NCBI GenBank assembly: GCA_905233245.1
Contig: CAJODK010000020.1
Location: forward strand, 1 to 54,851
Origin: an uncultured Prevotella sp.
Lineage (GTDB): Bacteria; Bacteroidota; Bacteroidia; Bacteroidales; Bacteroidaceae
DNA: 54,851 nucleotides
Reading direction: 5' to 3'
Shown here: piece by piece, positions 18,092 through 26,331 of the stretch
Position numbering within the stretch: position 1 is the stretch's first letter
Layout of the letters: every line of letters begins with the position of its first letter
Translations under genes and position numbers: made by a program
Notes under the pieces: generated by a model
What the model saw: the letters and a program-made list of their open reading frames with translations, nothing else
The model's database searches: none
What the model was told of the DNA's origin: nothing

Positions 18092-18154
18092 GCGGGCGCT
18101 TAGCGCCCATCTGCGGGTACTTAGCGCCCACGTGTGGGTGCTATGCTTCCACAG
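18092..18154. repeat. Three imperfect 21-bp tandem repeats
   Basis: Units start at 18092, 18113 and 18134 with consensus GCGGGYRCTTAGCGCCCAY. The first two contain the palindromic GGGCGCTTAGCGCCC or its near copy; the third is degenerate. Confidence 0.7.
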
Positions 18155-18183
18155 ATAGGGGCATAGCGGCTACAAGAAAATTA

Positions 18184-18246
18184 GCACTCTTTTAGTGCAT
18201 TTTTTTTAATTTCATGCACTGTTTTAGTGCATTTTTATTATCTTTG
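18184..18246 (+). promoter_or_regulatory. Twin dyad operator-like sites with a -7 box
   Basis: Two copies of GCACT-N5-AGTGC at 18184-18198 and 18216-18230 are spaced 32 bp apart, about three helical turns. The -7 box TATCTTTG follows at 18239-18246. This arrangement suits two dimers of an HTH repressor. The promoter now faces a short HTH-like frame and the TPR gene. Confidence 0.45.
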
Positions 18247-18261
18247 CACCAAAAATATAAA

Positions 18262-18342
18262 GATTATGGATATCCTTTCAAGCCTGTCATGGAGTCATTA
18301 GCTACTGTGATTGGTGTAAGTCGCAATGCGCTTAAAAATTAA
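18262..18342 (+). pseudogene. Possible remnant of an HTH (antitoxin-like) gene
   Basis: One frame reads YGYPFKPVMESLATVIGVSRNALKN before a stop at 18340-18342. The part SLATVIGVSRNALKN looks like a helix-turn-helix recognition segment as in HigA/XRE proteins. Too short to be functional; it sits directly behind the twin dyads, which would fit a decayed autoregulated gene. Weak evidence. Confidence 0.3.
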
Positions 18343-18355
18343 ATTAGATGTAGAT

Positions 18356-19327
18356 ATGAAACAGAAGATGAAAATAATGGGCATGGCACTGATGATGGGT
18401 GCCAGTGCCACGATGATGACGGCGCAGCCGCGCGAGAAGACTCCTGACAAGATAGACTACTACAACTATCTGGCGTATCGCTGCCACGAGAAGGGCGACA
18501 AGGCGGGAGCTGCAAAGAACTTTCTGCTGTATCTGGAGGAGCCTCAGAAGAGGGGCATGACACAGGCGCAGCAGGACTCGCTGTACATGGCGGACAGAGT
18601 GGTGTATGACCAGGCAGCGGTGAACGCGATGTTCCTCTTCTACTCGGTGGGGGATATGGACGGTGTGCTGAAGACACTGCCATACGGACGTCGTACGAGC
18701 ATACCTATCACGAACGTGTATCTGACCTCAATGGAGGCGGCGAAGGAGAAGGGCATGAACGACCTGTATCTGGAACTGCTGAGGGAGGCGATAACGAAAT
18801 TTCCTGACAACAGCAGTTTCGTGGACAAGATGATGGAGTACTACACTGCTCAGGGTGACAGTCAGAAGACTCAGGCAGGGCTGGATGAACTGATAGCACA
18901 GAATCCGAAGAATGCGGAGTTGTGGTACGCCAAGGGGGTACTGTACTTTAACGATAAGGATAACCCTAACGCTAACACAGAGGCGCGCACCTGCTTTAGC
19001 AAGGCGATAGCTCTGGACGAGGAGCATGCGGAGGCGTGTGCTGCGATGGGAAACACGTACATACGGGATGTGGTGGAACTGAGGCGTAAGGGGATGTTTG
19101 CTTCTGTATTCTCTGGCATGAACGAGACGAGGAAGAAGTCGTCGTACCAGAAGGACCTGGCAGAGGTGCAGACATACTACTTCAATGCGCAGACGTACCT
19201 GCGAATGGCGAAGGCGCTGAAGCCTGATGCTTACGACCTGTGGGGCGAGCAACTGCTGGAGTGCTACAAGATACTGGGTAGGCAGCAGGAGTATGAGGCG
19301 CTGAAAAAAGAAATGCAAGAGGAATAA
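18356..19327 (+). CDS. Periplasmic TPR-repeat protein
   Basis: 323 residues from MKQKMKIMGMALMMGASATMMTAQ (signal peptide). Several TPR-like helices follow, for example NAELWYAKGVLYFND and HAEACAAMGNTYIRD. An Asn/Pro insert (DKDNPNANTEA) is encoded by TAACCCTAACGCTAAC at 18961-18976. The gene faces the terminal gene of the fimbrial operon, also a TPR protein, and may serve the same envelope machinery. TPRs mediate protein contacts; the partner is unknown. Confidence 0.75.
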   Translation: MKQKMKIMGMALMMGASATMMTAQPREKTPDKIDYYNYLAYRCHEKGDKAGAAKNFLLYLEEPQKRGMTQAQQDSLYMADRVVYDQAAVNAMFLFYSVGDMDGVLKTLPYGRRTSIPITNVYLTSMEAAKEKGMNDLYLELLREAITKFPDNSSFVDKMMEYYTAQGDSQKTQAGLDELIAQNPKNAELWYAKGVLYFNDKDNPNANTEARTCFSKAIALDEEHAEACAAMGNTYIRDVVELRRKGMFASVFSGMNETRKKSSYQKDLAEVQTYYFNAQTYLRMAKALKPDAYDLWGEQLLECYKILGRQQEYEALKKEMQEE

Positions 19328-19347
19328 CCTCTTGCATTTTTATTTTT
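19310..19347. terminator. Terminator between convergent TPR genes
   Basis: A 13-bp stem (AAAATGCAAGAGG with CCTCTTGCATTTT) around AATAA, which contains the stop codon of the plus-strand gene, followed by TTATTTTTG. Confidence 0.8.
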
Positions 19348-19359
19348 GTATAAACAATT

Positions 19360-20829
19360 TTATTTCTTAATCTTATCCAGAGCGTTGCGGGCATTCTCAT
19401 TCTCAGGATCGAAGAGGAGGATGCGGCGCCACCATACACGGGCCTCGTTGAGGTCGTGCTTCTGGAAGTAGTGGTATGAACCGAGGTACTGGCATGACTC
19501 TACGAGCATAGCCTTCTCCTGTTCGGTGTTCTCATCCTTGTGGCTGAGGAACTCATAGAGCTTCTCGTAGTAAGGACGACCGAGACCCTGACTGTTGTCG
19601 CGGTCAAAGTAGGAGTAGAGGTAGCGTGCGTGTGTGTAGAGCACGTAGTGGATATTCTCCCAGTTGGGGTACTTGGTCTCAATCTGCTCATAGACGTTGA
19701 ACATCTTGCGCAGGGTAGCGAGTTTCTCCTCGCCATTCTCCTCTGCTGCCTTGTCGCGGTAGATATTGGAGAACTGATAGAGTTGGTATGCCTCGTTGTT
19801 GGATGGGTAGGTCTGCATGAAGCGGCTGAACATATCGACAGCGTCGTCCCACTTGCCTTCCTTCTTGCGCTCATCAACAAGTTTGCGCACTACACGGGTA
19901 ATCTGACCACGCATCTGAGGTGCGAAGTAGTCATCCTTCTTGGCTATGCCTGCCCAGGTGTTGAAAGCCTTGTCGGTATCGCCGAGACCGAGCTGGGTGG
20001 ATCCCATGCAGAAGAGGTCGATGGAATTGAGCGAATCGACAGGGGTATTGCGGAACCAGATGTCACCCTGCTCCTTGGCTATGCGGTAGCCTCCCGAGCG
20101 TGTGGCACTCCAGAAGTAGAGGCGGTTGAAGCCCTTGTTCTTTGGGAAGCGCTTGATACCAAGTTTGGCAATCTCGATGGCCTTCTCGTCATTGTTGCTC
20201 CAATAGAGGTTCTGGGCATACTTGGCGAGCTGATTCATAGTGAGTTTGTTGACATCGACATTGGCCATAGCCTCTGCAGCATGTGCGTCATCGCCACGCT
20301 TATTGTAGAGGTTGGCTATCTCAAGGTCCACATTGAAGTTAGGGAGTACGCGACGGAGGTCCTCCAGGCGTGCCTTTGCCTTGTCCATATCCTTGATGGA
20401 CATAGCGCTGGCATAGCGTATATAGCCGTCAGGATTGAGGCTGTCGCAGGCTATAGCCTTATCATAGAAGATACAAGCGGAATCGACAGCCCACTCAGCA
20501 TACATATCACCATTGAGGATATATGCTGGTGCGAAGGTGGAATCAGCCTTGTAGGCCTTAGCCAGATACATACGGGTGGTCTCACGCTGATTGTTGCGGT
20601 AGTACGCTCTGCCGAGGGCGGTCTGCATGGCAGCGCTCTTCTTGAAGCGTGTGGAGATCTCCTTGGCTATGGTATCAGCATTGGCTGACTGATGGTGTAT
20701 GAGGAGTGCCATAGCAGCCTGCACAGCATCAGGGTCCTTGTAGTCGTAGGCTGAGGCTGAATTGACAATTGACAATTGACAATTGACAAACAGTACTAAT
20801 GCCAGTATCTTATTGAGTCTTGACTTCAT
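19360..20829 (-). CDS. TPR-repeat protein, last gene of the fimbrial operon
   Basis: 489 residues. The N-terminal signal (MKSRLNKILALVLFVNCQLS...) includes VNCQLSIVN, which is encoded by the TTGACAAT tandem repeat at 20761-20788. The rest is tetratricopeptide repeats throughout (for example YLAKAYKADSTFAPAYILNG, ARVWWRRILLFDPENENARN). Probably a periplasmic scaffold. It lies 48 bp after the three-lobed barrel gene, separated by TATACT repeats. Confidence 0.78.
   Translation of the reverse strand: MKSRLNKILALVLFVNCQLSIVNSASAYDYKDPDAVQAAMALLIHHQSANADTIAKEISTRFKKSAAMQTALGRAYYRNNQRETTRMYLAKAYKADSTFAPAYILNGDMYAEWAVDSACIFYDKAIACDSLNPDGYIRYASAMSIKDMDKAKARLEDLRRVLPNFNVDLEIANLYNKRGDDAHAAEAMANVDVNKLTMNQLAKYAQNLYWSNNDEKAIEIAKLGIKRFPKNKGFNRLYFWSATRSGGYRIAKEQGDIWFRNTPVDSLNSIDLFCMGSTQLGLGDTDKAFNTWAGIAKKDDYFAPQMRGQITRVVRKLVDERKKEGKWDDAVDMFSRFMQTYPSNNEAYQLYQFSNIYRDKAAEENGEEKLATLRKMFNVYEQIETKYPNWENIHYVLYTHARYLYSYFDRDNSQGLGRPYYEKLYEFLSHKDENTEQEKAMLVESCQYLGSYHYFQKHDLNEARVWWRRILLFDPENENARNALDKIKK
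20761..20788. repeat. TTGACAAT tandem repeat inside a signal peptide
   Basis: Three and a half copies of ATTGACA(A) within the coding sequence for the TPR protein's signal peptide. A related stretch is at 44600-44621 in the CPBP protease gene. Confidence 0.8.
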
Positions 20830-20871
20830 TATACTATATACTTTATACTCTATACTCTATACTTTATACTA
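20829..20871. repeat. TATACT/TTATACT tandem repeat
   Basis: Six or so copies of TATACT with variable 1-2 base spacers fill the gap between the barrel gene and the TPR gene. Confidence 0.75.
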
Positions 20872-20877
20872 AACACA

Positions 20878-23148
20878 CTATCTTCTTCTGCGCTTCTCGT
20901 ACTTAGCACGGCGCTTGTCAAACTTCTTCTGCTGCTTCTCCTGCCAATCATGCTGCTTCTCAATCTGCTTGTTGGTCCAGTTAGCCTGACGACGCAGACG
21001 GCGTGCCTTAGACTTCACAGGATTGAGGCGGAACTTGCCCACCTTGTACTGCACACCGAGGTTGATGGTCTCATAGAAGCGGAACTTGCCCATGCCTACT
21101 GTATTGGCACCGATGACTTCGTTCTTGGTGTTGAGCAGATAGATGGTAGGGGTGAGGAATACGGAGAATCCCTTGCCAACGTAGGTGGTGAGCTTCAGAC
21201 CGGCATCAGCACCTATCATGACGTCCTTGTTCTTCTGCATCTTGGCCTCTACGGTGCGACCGGTGTAGTCGTTGATACCTGCGTAGGTGGCTTTCTGCTC
21301 TACGAGGTAGCCGACAGCAGGGCCGATGAAGCCCTCGAGCTCAAACTTACGGTTGCGCAGGCGGCCAGAGCAGAGGTTGGTGAGAGATACTTCATAGTTG
21401 AGGGCTCCGATGAGGAGGCGATTCTGCACCTTGAAAAGTCCCTGATTGTTGTTACGCAGCGACTGACCATCGACGGTGTAGCCGAGGACGTGGTTGTTGC
21501 TGAGATTGAGGAGGTCTGCATGCAGGCGTACGGAGTGGAGATGATTGAAGCGATACTCGCCAAAGACCATACCATTCCAGTTGATGCCGCCACCAGTGTA
21601 GTAGGCATTGCGCTTCTGCAGGAGGCTGAAGCCGCCAGCGACACCTACACGCACACCGCGGACGTTGCGATAGGTGTAGTGCTGAGTGTGGTCCATCTCA
21701 TAGAGGTCATGGAACTTCTCAGAGCGGATGAGCATCGTAAGACCTATATTGACACCGAAGGAGTTCTCGCCGAACTTCTGGCGCATATCGACATTGTTGT
21801 AAGGCACGGTATATACATTGTACGTATAGCGTGGCTCTACGAAAGCCTGAAGGTCCTCGGAGAGTTTGCCCCAGAGGTGGAGACCTACGCCATAGGCTTC
21901 GCTGTGTACGCGCGTCTTATCCTCCTTAGGCTTGTACTGAGTCAGCATGCCATACTCTGCACCGAAGGTGAGGTAGGCACCGTAAGGAGCGTCCCACTTG
22001 AAGGAACGGAAGAAGCCGAACGGATTGAGCAGTGCCTCAATGCGTCCGCTGATATAGTGCTTGTTGTAGGAAGCGGCATAGTTGGATGACTCTATTACGG
22101 TGCGCTCCACGGGTTCTTCATACCACTTGGTAGAACGGCTGACGGCAGACAGACGGAAACCCATGACAGGGGAGAGCCAGCGACCTACGCCGAGGGAAAT
22201 CTGATGACCCATCGTCTTGCTACTGCTGAGATAGTCGGAGGAAGACACGACAGGTCCGATTGCTGCTTCTACAAACCATGGTGTGCGCCACTTCTCAAGA
22301 GTCTGAGGCGTCACCAAGCGATCATCTGCCATACGTGACTGGAGCAGCTTCAGTCGCGCTTCCTTTGACAGATTATCGACGAAAAAAAAGGAGTAGTTGA
22401 CATTAAGTCCGTAGAAGATGTCGTAGCCATGCCAGTTGCGAGTGCCCGAGAGGTCCATCTTGTCGGAACCGATACCTACGTAAGGCTCCAGATTGATTGT
22501 ACCGAGAGGACCGGTGAAGCACTTGAGCTGTACGCCGAAATGGGCTTCAGGAGCAAGGTACTTCTTGCTGTCCTTCATCCATGTATATGCACCACCCACG
22601 CCAAACATCAGAGAGGTCTCGACACGGCGTGCGGGATTGTAGCCAAAGAACTGAGTGGAGAGATTGAAGAGATAATCGACCTTGGCAGAGGCCTGTGCCA
22701 GCCATAGTTCCTTATCCTGCTGATAGCCCCATCCGCCACCGAGGGAAAGGCGCAGACCGTGACGCTTGGTAAACTGCTTACCAACGTGGATATTGAGCCG
22801 GGTCATGGTCTTGAAGCGATAGTTGTCATTCTGTGGCACTATCTTGGAGAATCCCATACCTGCACCTACATAGAGGTGGTCATACCAATGCTTGTCAAAG
22901 GTATGGTGAGTGGGAGAGTAACGGTCGTTGAGCACGTACTCCTTGAGGTCTATCTGCTCTGTCTTGTACTTCGCCATATTGCGACGAGGCAGCTGCACGG
23001 TGTCACGGATAGCCTGCAACTCCTCCTCGTCAAGAGTGTCCAGAGGGTCTATGTCCTGCTGGCGTATGCCCTGAGCCATCGCTGAACTCCACGAGAACAG
23101 CGCTAAGAGCATTATTGCCGCATACCTTATATTATCAGTTATCTTCAT
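20878..23148 (-). CDS. Three-lobed outer-membrane beta-barrel protein with a basic tail
   Basis: 756 residues with a signal peptide (ending SSAMAQ). Three successive regions each have the aromatic/glycine strand pattern of a small barrel: about 85-265 (YVGAGMGFSKIVPQ...), 285-505 (VEAAIGPVVSSSDYL...) and 520-725 (VRVGVAGGFSLLQK...). The last ~45 residues are very basic (KARRLRRQANWTNK, KFDKRRAKYEKRRRR). It could be three small barrels or one large pore. Co-directional with the fimbrial genes, so possibly the secretion or assembly channel. I do not recognise a named family. Confidence 0.7.
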   Translation of the reverse strand: MKITDNIRYAAIMLLALFSWSSAMAQGIRQQDIDPLDTLDEEELQAIRDTVQLPRRNMAKYKTEQIDLKEYVLNDRYSPTHHTFDKHWYDHLYVGAGMGFSKIVPQNDNYRFKTMTRLNIHVGKQFTKRHGLRLSLGGGWGYQQDKELWLAQASAKVDYLFNLSTQFFGYNPARRVETSLMFGVGGAYTWMKDSKKYLAPEAHFGVQLKCFTGPLGTINLEPYVGIGSDKMDLSGTRNWHGYDIFYGLNVNYSFFFVDNLSKEARLKLLQSRMADDRLVTPQTLEKWRTPWFVEAAIGPVVSSSDYLSSSKTMGHQISLGVGRWLSPVMGFRLSAVSRSTKWYEEPVERTVIESSNYAASYNKHYISGRIEALLNPFGFFRSFKWDAPYGAYLTFGAEYGMLTQYKPKEDKTRVHSEAYGVGLHLWGKLSEDLQAFVEPRYTYNVYTVPYNNVDMRQKFGENSFGVNIGLTMLIRSEKFHDLYEMDHTQHYTYRNVRGVRVGVAGGFSLLQKRNAYYTGGGINWNGMVFGEYRFNHLHSVRLHADLLNLSNNHVLGYTVDGQSLRNNNQGLFKVQNRLLIGALNYEVSLTNLCSGRLRNRKFELEGFIGPAVGYLVEQKATYAGINDYTGRTVEAKMQKNKDVMIGADAGLKLTTYVGKGFSVFLTPTIYLLNTKNEVIGANTVGMGKFRFYETINLGVQYKVGKFRLNPVKSKARRLRRQANWTNKQIEKQHDWQEKQQKKFDKRRAKYEKRRRR

Positions 23149-23159
23149 CTTGTTTTATA

Positions 23160-25700
23160 TTATTGCTCAGTAGTATGGAGACCGTCGATAGCATCAGAAG
23201 CGGTCTCGCCATTCTCATCAATGTCGTCATCGCCGCTAATCTCCAGAGGAGTCTCAACATTGCTCTTGGCAGCATTGTCAGAGAGTACTACGAGACGGTC
23301 GAAGAGCTCGCGATACTTCTGCTTCTTGCGCTTGCTCCACTTGTACTTCTCACGCAGTTCGTCGCTGATCTGACCATCGTTGAAGTACAGCCACTTGTAG
23401 GATGGCTCCAGTTCGAAGGCGTGGTTGAAGAATGCGAGGTAGTTAGGTACATAGTCGGGCTTGTGACGGTCGTTGATACGCTTCTCCTCATTGTCAGCCT
23501 CGAGGATGCCACGCAGATACCACTTCTTAGGATTGTCATCGGCCATCTCATTGATGAGACCCAGACAGACGGTGTAAGGCACATTGAGGATATCGCGTGC
23601 CTCGGTGTAGATGACAGCCTTATTGTCGGGGGCGCATGAGATGACGAAGTTCATGGCATCGAGCACCTCCTGCTCCTCAGCTGGAGAGAGCTGGTGGGTA
23701 GCATATTTGACGAAGCCTTCCTTGAACTTGATGTACTTCTTAAGGCGCTCTACCTTCTCGTCCTGATCATTGCCAAACCAGTAGTCGCAGAAACTCAGGG
23801 CACTGTCACGCTCCTCCTGCTGGAAGTAGGTGATAATCTGATTGATGAGTATCTCACGACGGTTCTTCTGTGCCTTGTCGTTCAACTCGCGAGTGGTGAC
23901 AGCGCGCAGACGCTTATTGATGAATGGGTCGAGCACGCGAGAGTCGGGCTTACCCTGTTTCTGATTGAGGATAGCCTGACGGTTGGCCACGTACATAGAG
24001 AACTTAATCTGCTCGTAGCCACCACGCTGCGTGACGTGACGGTATGCCAGCATGGTCAGGGTGTCCTGCTCCAGAGAGTCGGTGATACAATTGAAGAGGT
24101 TGTAGTAGTCACCGTCAGAGAGGTCCTTACCCTTGCCCTGAAGGAGGTCGCGCTTGCGAGCATAGTAGGCAGCGGTCACCTCAGCAGCGTCCATGACGTG
24201 CTCACGCTCATAGCGGTAGGTGACACGCATCATACGGAGTTTCTCCAGAATAGGAACGATGAAGAGTTCGTAGCCATCCAACTGGGCTATCTCTGCATCA
24301 CCGCCGTAGCCGCCGGCGCCCATCTTGGAGCGTACCATATCGGCAAGGCCGGTATTGCCAGTGAGTTCCAGTTCGTGTGCCACATCCTCCCAAGTGCATA
24401 CACGTGGTACAGCGGTATGGAAGGCGATATCTATATTGCCCAGATACTGGCGCACCTTGGCAACGGCAACGCGAGTACGCTCGGCAGCAAGTTTGCGGTT
24501 GGACTCCAGACCGCCTTCAGGAGAGGCGGTAGCGGCAACGTTAACCTCCATGAGAGTCTCGCCGTAAGAGCGGAGCTCCTTGACGAGTTCGTTGAGCTGC
24601 ACCTGGTTGATAGAGTCGTTGGTGAGTTCAGACTTACCCACGACGAACTTGAGCCTCAAGTCCTGGTTCTTTGTGTCGTAGTTGCTTTCGGCATCCACAC
24701 GGAATTCATCGACATTCATCTTGGCGGCTGCCAGTCCGAGGTCGAGGAACTTGAAGATATTCTTGGAGTTGCAAGACCCCGTAGCAGCGGTGCGGTTGAA
24801 GTAGATATGGTTGAGGTCTGCTATCTGCACCGTGTAAGGTATCTTGTAGGTCTTCTTACGGTTAGGCTTCACATAGACGAGGGTGGTATCGAGGTACACC
24901 TTCTCATCGGAGTACATGGGCTTATCGACGTAGGCGTAAGCTACTTTGTCGTACTTCATATAATTGAAGAGCATGCGCTTATTCTGCGTCTTATGGTACT
25001 CAGGACCCTCCATGACGAGACCGTTGACGTAATCGACGGTATCCTCTGTCTGGCAATCTACAGCAGCAGGCTGCACTATCAGGCGAGCCTTCTCGTTGCC
25101 ATAGCCAGCAGGCAGTTCGAGGTGTATCTTGAAATACATATTCTTACCATCATCGATGGCGGGAGCAGCAGTGATGCTTATGGTATCGCGGTTGACGCCA
25201 AGGACATCGACATTGCTAATATTGTGCGAACCCTGATCCATCTTGGTCTTGAAGATATGCTCGTACTCCGTCTGCCCAGGCTTGAGAGTGATGACAGCCA
25301 TGCGGGCATCCTCGATGGTCAGTTCGTCATCAGGGAGATATGAGCATACGAGGATAGCCATGTCAGGGTAGGCATGTACCTTAAACTCACCGTTACCACG
25401 TGACTGGCGGAACTTTACCTTATTCTTTACGCAGGCATCATCCCATGCCGTGAGCACGATGGCACCCTTGTCACCACGCTGCAGGGATAGAGCTTCCTGC
25501 ATGGCATCCATTACGACGTTTGCCTTGTGCTCAGTCTTGAAGATAGCATACTGCACGGTACGATACTCCTTGGTACCAGCAGTCTCAAACACTACGCTGA
25601 CGGCAGCATCGAGAGCCTCATTCTGTGCCTTGCCGATGGTAGGGCAGAAGAGGAGGAATGCCAACGCAGACATCAATATATGTTGTAGTACTCCACGCAT
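23160..25700 (-). CDS. OmpA-like/TPR-like envelope protein of the fimbrial locus
   Basis: 846 residues with a signal peptide (ending IGKA). The N-terminal half is beta-rich. Around residues 350-425 an OmpA-C-like segment occurs (LRLKFVVGKSELTNDSINQ, then TASPEGGLESNRKLAAERTR), in the ASPEG variant common in Bacteroidetes, where it may bind peptidoglycan. The C-terminal half is helical and TPR-like. Genes of this kind, often with DUF3868, lie beside DUF3575 genes in fimbrial loci, as here (1-bp gap). Ends in an acidic Asp/Glu tail. Confidence 0.7.
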   Translation of the reverse strand: MRGVLQHILMSALAFLLFCPTIGKAQNEALDAAVSVVFETAGTKEYRTVQYAIFKTEHKANVVMDAMQEALSLQRGDKGAIVLTAWDDACVKNKVKFRQSRGNGEFKVHAYPDMAILVCSYLPDDELTIEDARMAVITLKPGQTEYEHIFKTKMDQGSHNISNVDVLGVNRDTISITAAPAIDDGKNMYFKIHLELPAGYGNEKARLIVQPAAVDCQTEDTVDYVNGLVMEGPEYHKTQNKRMLFNYMKYDKVAYAYVDKPMYSDEKVYLDTTLVYVKPNRKKTYKIPYTVQIADLNHIYFNRTAATGSCNSKNIFKFLDLGLAAAKMNVDEFRVDAESNYDTKNQDLRLKFVVGKSELTNDSINQVQLNELVKELRSYGETLMEVNVAATASPEGGLESNRKLAAERTRVAVAKVRQYLGNIDIAFHTAVPRVCTWEDVAHELELTGNTGLADMVRSKMGAGGYGGDAEIAQLDGYELFIVPILEKLRMMRVTYRYEREHVMDAAEVTAAYYARKRDLLQGKGKDLSDGDYYNLFNCITDSLEQDTLTMLAYRHVTQRGGYEQIKFSMYVANRQAILNQKQGKPDSRVLDPFINKRLRAVTTRELNDKAQKNRREILINQIITYFQQEERDSALSFCDYWFGNDQDEKVERLKKYIKFKEGFVKYATHQLSPAEEQEVLDAMNFVISCAPDNKAVIYTEARDILNVPYTVCLGLINEMADDNPKKWYLRGILEADNEEKRINDRHKPDYVPNYLAFFNHAFELEPSYKWLYFNDGQISDELREKYKWSKRKKQKYRELFDRLVVLSDNAAKSNVETPLEISGDDDIDENGETASDAIDGLHTTEQ

Positions 25701-25701
25701 A

Positions 25702-26268
25702 TTACTTTAGTATATAAGAAACAGAGATACCTATACGCAACGGCATCAGGAGAGAACCATGAGCATTGGCGTAAGGATTACCATCTTCGTTGGTATAGTG
25801 AGCATCGTAGTTGTCACCTACGAAGTACTCCTTCTGATGATAGAACACCAGACCCAGACTTGTGTGGAAATCAATGAGGAGTCGCTGTGTGACAGGCCAT
25901 ACGTAACCATACGACAAACCAAAGCCGCCCGCATCACCATCATATACCTTGCCAGCCAGATGAGAGAACTTGTAAGAGGCGAGCAGGCCGATAGCACCTA
26001 CATAATGGCGGAACATGGGACGGCCGGAGATATACACACGCCACTCAGGCTGAATGGCGGCAATGCGTATGTCCTTGCCCAATGCATTGGCAGCATAGAG
26101 GCCGTTGATATTGAGGGTTGACTTCTTTCCCAGGGTAAGTTCCACGCCAAGTGATGGTGCCATGCAGGCATCCATTGCAACGTCGGTGTTCACCGCTATC
26201 ATCTGTGCAGATGCCTTAGCGGTAATCATCATCGTCATTGCTATTATGAGCAGGAATTTATTCCTCAT
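25702..26268 (-). CDS. DUF3575-like small outer-membrane barrel
   Basis: 188 residues with a signal peptide (ending KASAQ). A glycine/aromatic strand pattern includes TDVAMDACMAPSLGVELTLG and PEWRVYISGRPMFRHYVGAI, the pattern I associate with DUF3575, a family found with fimbrillin genes in Bacteroidetes. Probably an 8-stranded barrel with a role in fimbria assembly or anchoring. It is 1 bp from the OmpA-like gene and 63 bp from the last fimbrillin gene. Confidence 0.75.
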   Translation of the reverse strand: MRNKFLLIIAMTMMITAKASAQMIAVNTDVAMDACMAPSLGVELTLGKKSTLNINGLYAANALGKDIRIAAIQPEWRVYISGRPMFRHYVGAIGLLASYKFSHLAGKVYDGDAGGFGLSYGYVWPVTQRLLIDFHTSLGLVFYHQKEYFVGDNYDAHYTNEDGNPYANAHGSLLMPLRIGISVSYILK

Positions 26269-26291
26269 TGTTATTTTGTTTCAGTTTTTTG

Positions 26292-26313
26292 AAAGGATAT
26301 GAAAAAGATTATT
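26292..26313 (+). repeat. 22-bp inverted repeat, left copy (candidate inversion site)
   Basis: A perfect 22-bp match (plus strand, begins AAAGGATATGAAA, ends GATTATT) to the inverted copy at 27742-27763. The two flank the fimbrillin gene exactly: the right copy contains its start codon and first five codons, and the left lies 18 bp beyond its stop. Confidence 0.75.
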
Positions 26314-26331
26314 ATATGTTATATGGATGAT

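Noticed and set aside
18092..18154. Short repeats as a CRISPR array
   Set aside because: The units are contiguous without unique spacers, and there are no cas genes in the window.
23694..25343. 549-codon open frame on the plus strand opposite the OmpA-like gene
   Set aside because: Its product has no domain or signal pattern and the minus-strand protein is clearly real. Long antisense frames here (also 19540-20688, 20950-22089, 8739-10154 and 11637-12851) follow from codon bias of the true genes.
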